A stretch of 64,000 nucleotides of DNA from Cephalotrichum gorgonifer (taxonomy: Eukaryota; Ascomycota; Sordariomycetes; Microascales; Microascaceae). The stretch covers positions 2,999,170 to 3,063,169 of the forward strand of contig ONZQ02000001.1 of the NCBI GenBank assembly GCA_900312665.1, written 5' to 3'. The notes below the pieces were generated by a model. The model was not told the DNA's origin, did not search any database, and worked only from the letters and a program-made list of their open reading frames with translations. Shown here one piece after another: positions 46,813 through 60,976 of this stretch. Made by a program: the position numbers and the translations under genes. Each line of letters begins with the position of its first letter. Within the stretch, counting starts at the first letter, position 1.

Positions 46813-49800
46813 ATGGAACGGGATTGAACTCTCACGGGCGGGTACAAGTATAAATCCGAACACGGAGTAATGATCTGACGATGTCCGGAGTAAATCAACG
46901 ATGCCATCCCCATCGCATCCATTGCTGGAATCCCCATCCTTTCAGGGTCAAGGGTCCCGGACAATTCGCCTCCCCTCCCAGTGAAATACGGATAATCTAC
47001 CCTGGTATTCACGACTCCTCGTCCGGGGGGATGGACCCGTCAAGCAAGCCAGCTTGGCGGCCCTGGAAAGGGTTGCCGATTTTCTCCACACAACAGGGGG
47101 CCCCCGTTCTGCAAACCCCTGAGTGTTTGCAGGGCACATGAGACGAGAATCCGCGGACTCCGTGGTCCGTGTGTTAGTCCAGGTGTGGCGGCCACCACGC
47201 GATTCGTATCAGGACATCACCCCCGTGACCTCTGAAGTGCGGGCACTCATTCATGAAGTCGTGGTCCTCCGCAGTTTCTTGTCATCGATTTTTTTTTTCG
47301 TGCGCATGTCTCGGATAGCCTCCTCGACCATTTTAGCGTACGGAGAGTATTAATAGCGTGTCGTGTTCTTCGTCTCCTTCCCGACGCCCAACCGCGCTAG
47401 AAGGCCTGGATCCGGCGGATCGGGGCCCTGCCCCTCTTTTAATTATGCGCATGCTTTTATTAAATGATTCTCTTAAATTCAAGAAGAATGATAAAGTGCA
47501 CTCTACTCATATAGACGATTACGGTGGGGGGAATATTGTTCCGGATTGACGAAGTAGTGACATTGACCAGAAGCCAAATGCTTGTACATGAGCACTTCTA
47601 TTCGGTGGGCGCTCAATCGATGCCTGCTACGAAAGCGTCCACCGGCCCCTGTCTGTGAACCCCGGCCATTGGCCATGGCAGGCACTACCGGACCAAGCCA
47701 GGGCACCCGTCCCTCCTTCTTCATAGCGTGTGAGTATCACGCCACACACACTCAAGAAGGATGGATGTGTTGATTCACCATAGCCTCGTGTAGGATGGGT
47801 GTGCTACATAACATACAATGCGATACAAGTACTTCTCCATCACCTCGTTCACTACCTATACATAGGTCAAGACTAGACTCTGCGTGTCCTCACTCGTGGA
47901 TGTTTGCTTACATTCGGATGTACTGGCAGCCAGTACAAAGACAAATCCCCACAACTGCAGATGACGAGCTCGGTTTCCGGGCGCTTAGGAAACGCACCAA
48001 TCTCTCATCTTTGCTCCTCCCCACCTCTCGGCGTGCACCCATCTAGGAAGACATGCATCTCCGACGTATCAGAGGGCGGAAGAGGCGCTTAGCCCGTCAT
48101 CGCTACCCAACTCCAGATCCATCGGATTGGCGCCTCCAAAACGTGGCTCCTGTCGAGAGGCTCATGGCCGCTGCCTAGGCCTAATCCCGCGATTCGACGC
48201 AGGAAGGATGGTTGGTGTCACCAGGCCTACCCTATGGCCCGCCCGAAGTATCGCGGGAACGGGCGACAAGTGGGAAAAAGATGTGTCCTCCACATACGGC
48301 GTGGCCTAATCAAAGGCCTCGGCCTGGAGAACGCAAAGAAGAACATGAAGATTGTAGCACAGGCCCACACCGAAAGTGATATCATAGGCCAATGGGTCGC
48401 GGCCCAACATTCGAGATAAGGGCCTTATTTTTCGTTGGAAAAGGGGGGGTTTGTTCTCTGCCCTGATCTCCTCCGTTTCAGGACGCGTTTTCCGCCGTGG
48501 CAATACACGGGTGGCCAATCCATTTCTCACCACCTCAGACACCGGGCCGTATCTGCAGCCGCCCCATCTGCTTGTCATGTCATGGTCGAGCCGCCGATAA
48601 GCGCCGAGACCAGTCAATATCCGTCGCGGCCAGCGGATAATCTCCAATTCGAGTCCCCCTCCAGGAACAAGCTCCTTCCTCCTTCTGCATGAGAGGACAT
48701 TCCTGATCGGTTCGCCGCCCTTCCAATCAAGCGCCTGGACCGTTGCGGCAATAGGTATGTCGTCGTATCCAGGCCGGCGGTTAACCGCCGCTACGAAGAA
48801 GTCCAGTAGTGCCCATGACGCTTCGGGGCGGTCGAAACCACCGGTGGTGTCCTAGTTTCGGTCCTTCTTAGACCATCACCCGCATGACAAATCGTGAGAT
48901 ACGCAAATGGTCCGACTTAGTTGCTTGAGTGGTGCACCGTCGACCATAGCTTGGCCAAGCCCGAGCAGCACCAACGGGCTTACTCGTGGTAGCAGCAGCA
49001 CCATCTACCCAGTCGCTCCTTCCAACGGAAATCATGCAAGCTCCTGAAAAATTGCCCTTGTCGACGGTTGCTGCTTCCTCCGGTTATCTGGACGAGAAAG
49101 AAGGAAGGCGCCACGTTCGACGGGAAGAGGTCCTGGCCCTGTCAACAGCTCCTTTCCGCACTTCGCCAATCAATATTTCAGCTTTCGATCTAGGCGGAAG
49201 GAGGAGCCCGGGCTTCAGACGGGATAAAAAAGAATGAGGACAGCCTGAGAGAGAGAGATGGGAGAGATGTAAAGCGTCAGCTTCCAACTTCCAAACGCTC
49301 CCAGAGACCGACCAAAGTCTGACAACATCGCTGGTCAGCTTCCTTGACTTCGCGTTCGGGGATCAGGTGGGCTTTAATATAAACCATTTGCCTCGGCACC
49401 CTCCCAACCAATCCTCTCCACGCAGATATCGGACCCGCAGTCGTCATCCATAGGGTTAGCTCGGTGGTGCGAGTATCGCTTGTCAACTGCGAGGAATCCT
49501 GGAACGTGGGTTCCTGAAATGCAAGGAGCAGGGAGGATTCCGCCTCTTCATATTGATGTGGCCATCAGCTTACTCGCATAGGATCGCGCGTATAATTACC
49601 CACATCGTACATCACCGCCCCCTGCTCTCGCAATATCGTACCAATTACACTCTAGCGTGGCCCCCAACCTCTTGGAACGTGACAAGAATAAGCTGGGGAG
49701 GATTTCTATTCCAGGAATATTCACTGTTGCGACGCCGGTTGCCGCATCAAATGTCCGGCGGCGAGGCACCTTGCGGGTAGGTAGGTACCGAGTCTTTGAA

Positions 49801-51886
49801 TCCTTCAATTCCTTATCTACGGGAGGTCTAATCTGCACCCTAGCCCCTGGTCCAGGTACTAATCCTCGTTGGCCAGTCCCTCCACCTGTCTCTCACGGAC
49901 AACACTTGAGCCCAAATACCACCGGTCCTCCAGGCTATTGAGATACCGGCTCCTATCAAGATGGACCTACATCAGTTCGAGTAAGCAAGGAACCTAATCG
50001 GCCCGTCGCATCCATCATTCGGATCTGCTGAGATGCCTAACTCGGCCCAACACTCGAACATTTAACCCCAGTTCGGTCTGCCTGCCTTGCGTCCTACCTC
50101 ACATCGCCAACTGCAGGATCGAACTGACAAAGTGCCCAGCGCCACAACTTGTGATGGTGGGGATGCATGGGTGCGTTGACGTATCAAGTATTCAACCATC
50201 CTTGGCCCCCAAATCCATCTTGGGCAGGAGCTATTTCCGTCACCGCTGCCGAGAGACGGTGAATCGCACCAAATGATGAAGAGCTTCGCTTCATCCTCGG
50301 ATGGGCTTACTTCCGTTGTTAGTCACATCACCCACTTTCAGATGATCTCCGTCCCACCCGATATTGCCTTACTGATCACCTGAGGGGCGGAAGGCAATAT
50401 CTTGGGGTAAGCGCGGCTGTCCATGCTTGACGGCGGATGATGCCTCCCGGATCGCACGGAGCTTCTGCTACCACCGCGGCCTTACTGCACTTCCAAGTGG
50501 TGGCTTGGGCGAAGGTCACACCCGGCGTCCAGCCGGAAACCTTGAGGCCGTCATCTTGGCTGCATGACCATGATGATTCTCACCATACCCCTCTTTTCCA
50601 TCTCACAAGTACACAGAGCCGAGACTTGAAGGGAGTGACCCTGGGTCAGAGTGTCCCCATTCATGCTGTGTGGTCAGACCTCTTTCAACCCTGAATTCGA
50701 TAGATGGAGCGGAGGGGGAGGAGAGGGCCTCGACCAAGCTTGTCCCGAATCCTATGCGGAATCGAAGCGGTCAGACTTGAAAAAAGGGAGTACCCTCAAT
50801 CCTCACGGATCCGAGCAGCAGGGTGTACCTCTCCATATACCCGCCCATCCGATATATCCCGTTTCCCTCTCTGCATAAATACAGCCCACACTGCCACCAC
50901 ACACTTTGTCTGCGCCACGGACCACAGCGAGCGCATATCGATTAGAAACGACCCCCCTGCAGAGCGACAGCCTGGCACACGGCGAGGGCCCTGGGGTGGG
51001 AGCGGATATTTAGAAATATGACGTGAGATGGTGGGGCACGCGCAGGATACCCCTAATTCGGTGTAAGATGTGGGTTGTGATGGAGCTTCCCGAGTGACTT
51101 ACTTGGCCCCGAGGCGGGGGGGATCTTCCCTAAGTAGTGTATGACATGCCGCATCCGGGTAGATGATTCACATGCTATGGAGGGTAGCTCGCGATGTGAG
51201 AAGGGGGTGGGGGGGAACACCTGTGTGGCCCATGATGTCTCCGTCTCAGCGAAGTCATGGTCGAGACGGAGGGCTCCATATATCATTCCCCGCGGAGGTA
51301 CCCCGACGTCCCAGAGACGGGCTGTACACGGTTACAGTACGGATCCCTGGGTGTAATTGGAACCTCCTAGGCAACGAGAAAATACTCAAAAGCCGGGGTT
51401 TCAAAACTCGTGTTTTGGGATGAAGAGAGTGTACAAAAAAAAATAGGTCGTAAAAGGTGACGGTGAATGAGTCTCGTTAATCGATTATACGCTGAGCTGG
51501 TATATGGATCTCCTCCAGAGCCCTGGTCATGCAAGACGGGACGAAACCAAACCCCCCAGAACCAAAAAAAAGAAGAAAAAGTGTGAAAGTGGGAGAAAAA
51601 AAAAGGATAGAAAAGAAAAAGAAAGGTGGCGCTGCTTCCATCCCTCCCCTTGTCCTCGGGGAACACACCAACGAGGGATATCTAGCTGGGGCGTGGCTAT
51701 GACACCAAAAAATCCTTCTAGATCTCTAAAACAAAAACAAAAAAAACAAGGACTCCGAATTCCGAAATTCAGTCGTGACGTTAACCCAACCTTCCCTGCC
51801 CCGATTACACCGCCCCCAAGAAGGGGGGAGAAGAAAAGTGATAAGGGGAAAAAAAAAGGAACAACGGTGGATGGAGGAGAATCTCT

Positions 51887-52963
51887 TCAGCTCCCAGCGG
51901 GCCTCAATGCAGTAGCCCCGTAGAAGCCCCCCTCCCCTCCACTCGCCGCGCACGCTAGACACACGCCGCCGCCATAGACCCTCGTGTGCCGCGTCCAGCC
52001 GGCCCCAAACCCGTCCGTCACGGAGATGACCTCTCCCTGCATGTCGACACCCTTGCTTTCCTCGCCCTCGTCGGCGGTGGGCGGAGCAGGGGGCAGAAAG
52101 GGGGTGGGAGAGGGGTAAGACCGCGGCGACAGGGGCGCGTCGTCCGACGATCCCGAGGAATCGGAGTTGCGGGGATGGAGGGGTGGCGGGACGGGGATGG
52201 CCCTGCTATAAGACCTCCGGCCTGCCTCCGGAGAGGGGGACTTGTTCTCCGGCGGGCCCGAGAAGCGGGCGGTAGAAGAGAGGTAGTCCGGATTAGGCTG
52301 GTGGATGAGGTCGGCACCGATAGCGCCGTGTTCGGGGGTGAAGACTCCTTGGGATACGGCGGGCGGCGTTAATGGCCGGTGAGGCCTCATCATTACGTAG
52401 CGTTGAAATGTCGACTCTCTAGACGCCGAGCTCGTTCCCGGCCGCATGGGTTGAGCGCTCGCGCCGGGTTGCCCGCTGCCTGTCGGCAACGAGTGGGGCT
52501 CGCCTCCCCTTGGGGGCAGATCTCCCGCTTCAGCGGCGTCGATGCTCTCGCGCCCGGGCATCATCCAGAACGGCCGGGGGATATCGGGCGGGAGTAGGTA
52601 CCTGCGGGGCTGGGGGTGGCTGGAGGGGCCTAGGGGAAATGGCCGCTTTTTCCACTTCGGCCGCGGTGGCGTGTCTCGATATGGGGGTGATAATGGCTGC
52701 CAGTCTCTCTCGGTGGCAGGTGTGGCAGGCTCGGTGTTAGTGGCCTGTGAGTTCAGCGGCCTTCGCGCAACAGAGATTCTCCTTGCTATGCTTCTACCAA
52801 TGACGAAAATGGCGAACAGAGCTAGACCATTCCAAGTGTACCTTAAAAGCGTGACCACGAGGTAAATGCTGTTTGAGTCGGTCGCAGCGGTTTTTGAGGA
52901 GAGGTGGTGGTGGTCTGGGAGAAACCAGTTGGCGCGGGGGGGGGAGGTGGAGGTGACAGGCAT
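51887..52963 (-). CDS. Uncharacterised single-pass membrane protein with conserved C-terminal Gly/Cys motif
   Basis: Single-exon 358-aa product. A hydrophobic segment around residues 33-58 (IYLVVTLLRY...LALFAIFVIG) is followed by a basic patch (RSIARRISVARR), which suggests an N-out/C-in single-pass protein by the positive-inside rule. The middle (80-300) is Pro/Ser-rich and probably disordered. It ends with VTDGFGAGWTRHTRVYGG, a Gly-rich segment with CLAC, and GGFYG. I have the impression that this tail recurs in many ascomycete hypothetical proteins, but I know no assigned function. Codon use is GC3-rich and no intron is needed. Confidence 0.75.
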   Translation of the reverse strand: MPVTSTSPPRANWFLPDHHHLSSKTAATDSNSIYLVVTLLRYTWNGLALFAIFVIGRSIARRISVARRPLNSQATNTEPATPATERDWQPLSPPYRDTPPRPKWKKRPFPLGPSSHPQPRRYLLPPDIPRPFWMMPGRESIDAAEAGDLPPRGGEPHSLPTGSGQPGASAQPMRPGTSSASRESTFQRYVMMRPHRPLTPPAVSQGVFTPEHGAIGADLIHQPNPDYLSSTARFSGPPENKSPSPEAGRRSYSRAIPVPPPLHPRNSDSSGSSDDAPLSPRSYPSPTPFLPPAPPTADEGEESKGVDMQGEVISVTDGFGAGWTRHTRVYGGGVCLACAASGGEGGFYGATALRPAGS

Positions 52964-53097
52964 GGCGGGTAGATATACTTCGTACCTCCAGCCCTGTGGG
53001 CCGAAAGATTTCGTCCCGTTTGGGAAACAAGGAGTAGCGAGGGAGATTCGCGGGTGGCCAACCTCTTTGGCCTGTCACGAGCAGCCTGGCCCTGTCT

Positions 53098-53386
53098 NNN
53101 NNNNNNNNNNNNNNNNNNNNNNNNNNNNNNNNNNNNNNNNNNNNNNNNNNNNNNNNNNNNNNNNNNNNNNNNNNNNNNNNNNNNNNNNNNNNNNNNNNNN
53201 NNNNNNNNNNNNNNNNNNNNNNNNNNNNNNNNNNNNNNNNNNNNNNNNNNNNNNNNNNNNNNNNNNNNNNNNNNNNNNNNNNNNNNNNNNNNNNNNNNNN
53301 NNNNNNNNNNNNNNNNNNNNNNNNNNNNNNNNNNNNNNNNNNNNNNNNNNNNNNNNNNNNNNNNNNNNNNNNNNNNNNNNNNNNNN
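53098..53386. other. Assembly gap (289 N)
   Basis: Undetermined bases about 135 bp upstream of the membrane-protein gene; any upstream exon or promoter element there is hidden. Confidence 0.99.
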
Positions 53387-56300
53387 GGGGGGGTGGGCAG
53401 CTGTAGCCGGGTAAGGCAAACCCACCAAAGGTTGCGCAAGGGCAGGATCCAGGATATTCGAGATGGGATAAGGCGGGACAAGGGAGGGGGGCAGAAAGAG
53501 GGAGTGATTGCCGTTTTCGGAAGTTGGGTGTGGTGTATGTGGATCAAGTCCTCTTACACCAGGAACAAGCGTCTCGTCCAGGAGCCCCTCGCAGGCCTGG
53601 TCTCGTACTCCCTCAAATGAACGTAGGATTCCAAGCGCTCAGGAGCTGAGGGAATCAGGGTTTCATTTACTCTCCCCGGGGGTGTTTGATTACGCGATTT
53701 CCGCTTGCCTGGGATCAATGGTCTCGTATTCTTCGCGCCTTCTTGCGATTCGGAGTGTGTGGAGCGCGGGCAGTAAGATTGACCCCAGGTGGCGGCGATT
53801 GGACCCGGTGACAGACAAGAACAGGCCGAGGGCGGTGGGAACCTAGATTCAGCGCTCAAAGGAGGGCCGATCGTTGGCGGGGCGGGCTCAGTGGGTCTGA
53901 GGGTGAGAAAACTTGGGGTGTGAGTGAGGCTGTGCTCAGCAACGAGGTAACCAATCTACGTAACACCCGGTGTAAGTCTTATGCGTTACTCCCACTTGTA
54001 ACGCTGCAGGTTCGGACCAGCTCCCTTTCCCGTCTTGGCCTAGCCAGCTGGGCAAAAAAAATAGCAGGATTTCAGGGTTGGGATAGAGGGTTTTGGGGTG
54101 GCACGGAGTCGGGTTGGTCCAATCGTGGGCGAGAAGAGAGATCAAGCTTGCGGATGTTGACTTACATGGCCTTGGGCCGCGTTTGGGGTCGTTGGCTGTT
54201 GGTTCGTCGACTTGGAATTAGACGCTCCCAACACACACTGCCCGCTGGGTTTGAGGTTCTTGGCGGTGTGGATTGACAGGCGGAGATTTCGGCAAATGAT
54301 GATGCTTATTCGGGGTGCTTCAGTCAGAAAGCTGACGGACAACCTTGCCAACGGCAGTACAACAGGATTCAATCGGCTCCCCACAAATTGCCGTCAAGGC
54401 GACGTCGAAGGTATCGATCGCTCGGCCCTTTCCACCCTTTTTCTTCGCTCGTCTCCTTTCGTCTTCGACTGGAATTCTGACAGATCACTCGGGGTCGTTG
54501 TGCGATGCGATATGAGTAGTGGGCTCCGGGCCGGGCCGGGGTTTGAAAGCGCGTCGATACGGAGTCGCAGCGTCCTGCAAATTACGGTATCCTCACAGGT
54601 GAGGTGGCGAAACGAAGCCGAGGCAGGCGGCAAAAGTTGGCGGGGTGGTTGTGTTCAAAGGGAGCTGGATGTAAGCTTCAGCCCGCCTTCTTCGCCTCTG
54701 ATTCGGTGACTGCACCAGCGGGAGCGGGAGCAGACTCGGAGATGGTGCTGAATGAATTGGAATACGATGCGACGGGAGGAGGAGGAGAGGGAGGGGAGAG
54801 AGATGACGCCCGGGATAGGTTTAAATGTAACAGAAGATCTCGAGACGCAACAGCTATGAATCCCAATCGAGGAAGGGCGTGCGAAAGGGAGTGAGGGGCC
54901 GACTCGATGGTGCAGGAGGTGTGACGTCGACCACGCAGCTAATCATTTTTTATACATGTGGGCGCGCAGAAAGCCTATCCCGGAAAGGGTCGAGGTCGTT
55001 CATGGACTGACAGAGATGGGCTGAAACTCGAGACAAGGGCATGTCGTTGGCTTCCAAGGGAGCTGGCGAGCTGGGGATCTGGCGAGAGACCCCACAGGCT
55101 TCCGTTGTACTTGTACGAGCACAAATACGAATATTAGCGCTTCGGGCCTTAAAGGACCCCAGTAATACGAGTACTTGTACATCCTTGAGTACTCGTCGGT
55201 TGGGTTGGGCGCGGGCGCGGGACTGGTGCTGGGAGAGTGTAGGGGATACGGCTATGAGTGCGGAATGAGGACGGGATGACCAACTATACTGCGGGTCCAT
55301 CATATTGAATAATGACAGATGATCCCGGTACCAACCGCGCGATTGAATTTACTAACTTAGACCCGCATGCAATACAAAGCACGGCGAATACGGGAGAGCA
55401 AGGGCAAGCGGGATGCATGAGCTCTTGCAGGAGCGCTGCAGAGTTTTGTCGGGATTGTCCCGGTTTAGGCGGCCTTCAGCTGCAATGGGAAAGTGGCGTG
55501 CATGGATGGGCCGAGCAAGGGGGGGCGGCAATGACCAGGCGGGACAGATCTCACGACGTACAACCAAGTACGAAGTACACCCCGCGCATGGCAGCCTCAT
55601 ACACATGCGGGCTTCGGTGGACTTGAAATGCCCGAACAACATTAACCAGCTTACACACGTACAGGTGGCGTGGGCCTGATGGGTCAGTCTGAGATATTCA
55701 TTCGTACTCGCACTCATAGGTACTCGCGCTCTTACCAGCGCTTACAAGTACGGGTACATGTAATAACATGTGCTATAATGGGGGGAGTGTGTGTCCAACG
55801 GATCTGGAAAGGAAAGTGCGACGGTCCGTCGAGAAGGTATTACCGTTGGCCACTGTCGAAGCAGGTGCGGCCCTCCACTAACTAGCTAACATAGTGGGGT
55901 GCCTGAGACTCCGTTCCATGCTGTAGTGCGCCCCGGACTACGAGCACACGTATCGTCTACTCGTATTTGTATATTGGTTGTACTTATTACCTCCTCAATG
56001 TTACCAGTCTGTGGCAATATGAAGTGAGGGCGGTATTACATTTCTGCTCAAGAAGAAGCGCAGCGGACATTCCCCGTCGCAGCCAGTGCTTTGGATCGGA
56101 TACTATTAAGGTACTCATACCATGGGCTGGTCGTATGTCATTGAGTCTGTAGGGTACCGTACCCTTACAAGTACGATGGCACATCCTCCCTGGCGCAAAA
56201 AAGGCAACAAGGCCCCACTGCAAAATTGGAAAGGATGCCTGGTGACGCCCGCTCCACGTTTTAGGCGTGAGATGCTTGGAGGGGCGCAAACAATCAACCC

Positions 56301-59300
56301 ACCTGGATGGGTATTACGCAGGCAAGATCTTCGAACGACATGGTAACACGAAGAAGTTGAGCTTGGCAGGGAGAGGAATTCGGCAGGGTATATCCGTACC
56401 CCTGTCCATCTAGCCATTCCTACGAGCACCCCTAATTACCCTGGTCGTCTCAAGCATTGAAAACGTGTGAGTCTCGCATCTCTTCGTCCTTGTAATAGAT
56501 TTCCGCGGGCGGGTGATAACGTGACGTGGTAGCCAAAGGTACCGAGTGAGACTTGGAGGCGTATTTTGCCCGATTCAGCCATCGAAACAGGATATGGCTC
56601 GGTTGGGCGACCAATGCGAGCGACGAGCAGCCCGCGCTAATGTATGCTTCAGCTACCTCCATCCTCAAAATATCCTGTTTCCCCACAAAATTCCCATCCA
56701 AACTCCCTGGTCATCCCGTCCATCCATCCACTTATTATTACCTCCATTGCATCACGGTTGAAAAAGGCTCAAGATCACGATCCCAGGTTGCATTCAAATT
56801 GTCCAAAATGCAACATTTTTGTTGGTCACGTTCTGCGCACCCGTCCCGTATCCTCGACTGTGGTCGAGTCCCCCGTTTCTAGGTTGCGACGAGAAGTACG
56901 AGCATGATGTCATGATGCCCAAACAAGCTAGGGCGGGGAAGAAACAACCTTTCGTCTCTCGGCACAGGTCCAAAATATAAGTACCACGAGTACGAGGATT
57001 TACAGTCAGATGAAGCTCTCATTCCCAGCGTGGTGGATGCAAACAACACTCAAGGGCTTGTCGCTGTCGTCGTCGGCCAACGGGATCGGCCGCGGCACAT
57101 TCTGTACCGCCGTCGGATGCAAGGTGATCGCTGATTTGAGACTACATTCGACGGCGACCCGAACGAAAGAGCCACTAACAGGCCGGGGTTTCGATGTTTA
57201 CAGCGAATAGCATCGTGATATTATCTCATCCTCTTTGGCTGGCGGAGGAGGATGTCCATGGGACGCCACTACGAATGAGAAGTCGCCTAGCAAGAGTGTC
57301 ATATTCTTTTTCAGCTGGCGACTACGGCGCCAAGGCGCCGCCCGGACGCCAACTCGAGCTAGTGACTTGCACCAGACCGCGTCTGGCGCGACTGGACCGG
57401 CAGCCACGGGTCGGCAGGGACCCTTAATGCTTGTCTGGGCATTAGCCTCTGAGCCGCCGTAGTGCACTACGCCGTCACAAGGGCCCGGTCCGCATGAACC
57501 GTCTCCAATACTTGTACGTACTACCTACTCCTAATAGTGGACCCCACATCGCTCTTCATCGTTGACTGGCTCGGCAGATCGCCACCAGTACAAAGATCTT
57601 TGGGATGTTGTGCGAACCCCTCGCTCCCCTTAGATCCTTCCACGAATGTACTTGTATCCTCTGACCGCCACCGATTGGTTCTATCATGCACCTGTTCTGG
57701 CCCCGGTATTAATATTTAGAGTGCAAAGTTATACTCACACGGAGTACGGAGGAGTCCTTGGAGCTGGCTCCACGAGACGGCTTCCTCCGCCCTCGAATGA
57801 CTTTGCGCCCCGTATCGACCCTGTTACGGGGGTGACATTTTAGTCCCCAGTTTCCAGCTCATATCGCTACAACCTGTCTCGCTTTTCCGAGACATCGCCT
57901 CGACATCGTCTCGCACGGGATCTACGGCAGAGGTGCGGCGACGGCCGGCCCATTCCGGGAGCGCGGTAACGAATCAGACATCAGACGACAGCTTCCGTGC
58001 AGATTTTCAGACGGAAAAAAAAAGAGAACATACCTCTTGTCCCACCCAGACACTACATGCCAAGAATATCAGCGAATCTTCTTGTCTGAGCCCATATACA
58101 AACCTCCCATGGAACGTCGGTCAAGCGGTGTTGATTTGTTGTCTGGCGCCAGCAGGCGAGCTGATGGCTGACTCTTTTCAGCTGGGGATTACAACAAATC
58201 GCCACCGCCCCCTGGGTCTTGAAAAGCCCCGTTTGCGCCTTCGTAACTCGTCGTCCGCCCGTCTGCTGGAATAGACGGTGCAAGTTTCTCAATAGTTAGT
58301 CCAAAAAAATCCCATGAGGTTTGGCTTAGGTTGACTCTTGGTAGCGCAGTCCTGTTCAACAAGGTTTCGCCCCAGCTTCTGGAAACCTTCTGGCTCGGAA
58401 CTCTGCAAGAACTCCAGGATGTTCCTTCGATGCGCCATAATACATACTAGTCGGGTGAAAAAGGGAATGATGTGCAGGTTTGGCGCCCAAGGCAAGCTGA
58501 ATGCTCCACCGCCAAGACCTCATGGCTCTCCTTGGCCCGGACAAACCCACCCAGCCGGCCCACTAATATTTTATGATCCGACTCACCGGATATTTGAGTA
58601 CGGAGTGCATGAATGAGCGATCGCTCACATGAGCATCCCACTCCTCACTCACTCCTTAACGAACGCACTGCCTTCATCCACCTTTTCTCGTTTCTTCCTA
58701 GCAGCATGCCAGGACGCCCCCCCCCTTACCCCCCCCCTCTCCCCGTATGTTACCCCGAAGTGAGACCTTCGGATTGTTCGGCCACCAGTGATAACACGAG
58801 CACTCTCTACACCGACCTCCAAATAGAGACACTTGAGGCGCAGAGGGGGATGGGGGACTCGTTCACGCCACATATTCGAGACCACCGAGGAGATGTTCAT
58901 TCTGGTTCGAGTGGCTGGACACATCTCGGCGAATTTTTCTGCGAGATCCGATCCGATCTGCGGGTGGGCGCGCCCCCAACCGAGACGATCTTGAGAAGAT
59001 AGTGGTTCCCTATTCCGTTTCCGTGGGTGGGGGTGGGGCTTCCGGATTTCATGGTTGCTCGCCTCGGTTCCCTCGTCTCTCCTCCCAGCAGGGCGACCGC
59101 CAGCCATACTGCCATCGCGCCACGCAATGATAACTCGAGCCTCAGGTGACGGGGTCGGAATGGCTCGTCAGGATGTCACTAGGATTGAGATTTTTTTTCG
59201 TTCCCCAACATCTTTCTCCTTCTTGACACTTCACACCCCATCCCTCAGACCTGTGTGCGTGCTCATTTGTACTAGTGCATGTACTCATTGGCGTACAAAC

Positions 59301-60976
59301 CTCGTACTCGTAAGCGCGGACGAAGCAGCCCCGATAGCCACGGGCGAACTGACCTCATCCCTGGCTATCTCCCACTCGTGTCTGAACATTATTGCCATTT
59401 CGATCTGATCCAGTGACACATCGTCCATGCGGCTGCTTACCCCCCCCCCCCCCCTTCTTTCCCTTCTCCCCTTCTTCCCCACCCCCCCTCTTCCGTCAGC
59501 ATATTCCTACTCGTCTAGATTACGAGTATTTGTGCAATATGTCCACTCTGGGCGTCGAAAAAAGGCTTCACCCCCGTGATCAGCGGGCCACCGTCTTGCG
59601 CGTGTGGAGCAATGAAATGAGGGAATCCGAGAAAGGGTCTTCACCGCTTCCTCCATCCCAGCTAGCCCGGTAACAATAGTAAGCCGCCATCCAGCTGCCA
59701 CCGAATAGTATCGTCCACTCCTTCGTACTCGTACTCAAAGTCAGAATCAAGCATCACCCACCCCCCCCTTCTCTCTCACACACCCATCCCCCTCCCCCTC
59801 CCTTTCTCTCGTCCACTTATTCTCGTATCTCCCTTCCCTTCAACTACCCGAAATTCTCCACTCCTATAAGGCTGAGCCGAAAACGATGCGAATGCGACTC
59901 CTCTCGCCTCCAATTCCTACCCCCGTTCTTATACTTACACCCCCTAACACCCCCCTACCCCCCCAATCACATCCCACTTTCACTTCTTCTTCCACTTCCA
60001 TCCCCCTACCCCCCTTTTATCGACCTCACCCCTGCCCGACCCCTCTTTCCAATGTTTGGCGAAGTGGGGGAGAGCCGAGGCGGAGCCTCACTCTTCTATG
60101 TCACGAGGATATGATCCCCGACAACATGCATGCCCTGGTCGCTCGCTAGCGATTAATAGAATAAGAAGAACTAAAAACAGACTAAAGCTTCATTCTTACA
60201 TTTCGTTCGATTGCGTCGCACTCGCGAGAGAATGGACCCCGCTATGCGAGTAACCTAACCCAACCGAACCCAACTCCAGGCGGGAGAAAAGGTGGGCCAA
60301 ACGACCAACGAGTAGCCCGATCTTACACGCATGGAGCGGGCAAGCGCTCTCGGGTCGTGATGCCTACCCCCACTTTCCTCGAGAGAGAGTTTGATGCCCA
60401 GCTAGTTATTAGTGTTACAGCCTGGCAGGTCACCCGGACATCTCGTCAAAGGGTAAGCCCGCCCTTGCGGCACGATCGCGATATCGGAAGCTACAAAAGA
60501 CAGCACAGCACGGCTTACTCTCCTTTATGAAAATGGTCAAGTCTGCGGATACTTGGAGAAACCCTCACCTCACATTTGTGCTCAAGGTTGCTACCTAGTT
60601 ACTTACTTCCCCCGCCTTCACAATCATATCCCATAACGACAGGAGGACAAAGGGGCAAAACATAAACTACATAAGATCCCATCAAACTCCAGTCTCAACA
60701 CCCAAAAGAGCCAAGGAATCAAAAACAAAACTCCAGGGCTAGGTTAAACAAACAACCTCAAACAACAACAGCCACCTCCCTCCCCCCCTTGTCCCCCCCT
60801 GCCCCTGGTCCCTGCCTTCCCGCCCCTGTCCCGGCCCCCAAACCCCACGCCATGATCCTTGCGACTTGTATTGACTCCAATACGCCTTTGCATGCATGCA
60901 TATGGTACACCGATGAAGTATAATAGTAAAATGCCCTCCCAAACAAAAAAAAAAAGTAGAAAAAAAAAAACCAGCC

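Larger units (their letters stand above)
44123..51886. other. Gene-poor intergenic DNA
   Basis: About 7.8 kb with no supportable gene. The first 1.3 kb is probably the promoter/5' UTR of the Q-rich gene (purine-rich on this strand, GT microsatellite 44950-44997, T run 45112-45123). Between 45.5 and 48 kb short GTAC-rich motifs recur, including a palindrome at 46766-46812. The stretch 51540-51640 and 51720-51870 is A-rich and likely 3' UTR of the next gene. Confidence 0.5.

Noticed and set aside
54678..54866. 62-codon minus-strand ORF ending ESEAKKAG
   Set aside because: The C-terminal half looks somewhat protein-like but the first half lacks coding codon use and no exon partner or family was found.
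60245..60285. Possible telomere-like CCTAACCCAACC repeats
   Set aside because: Only degenerate words, not a TTAGGG/CCCTAA array.
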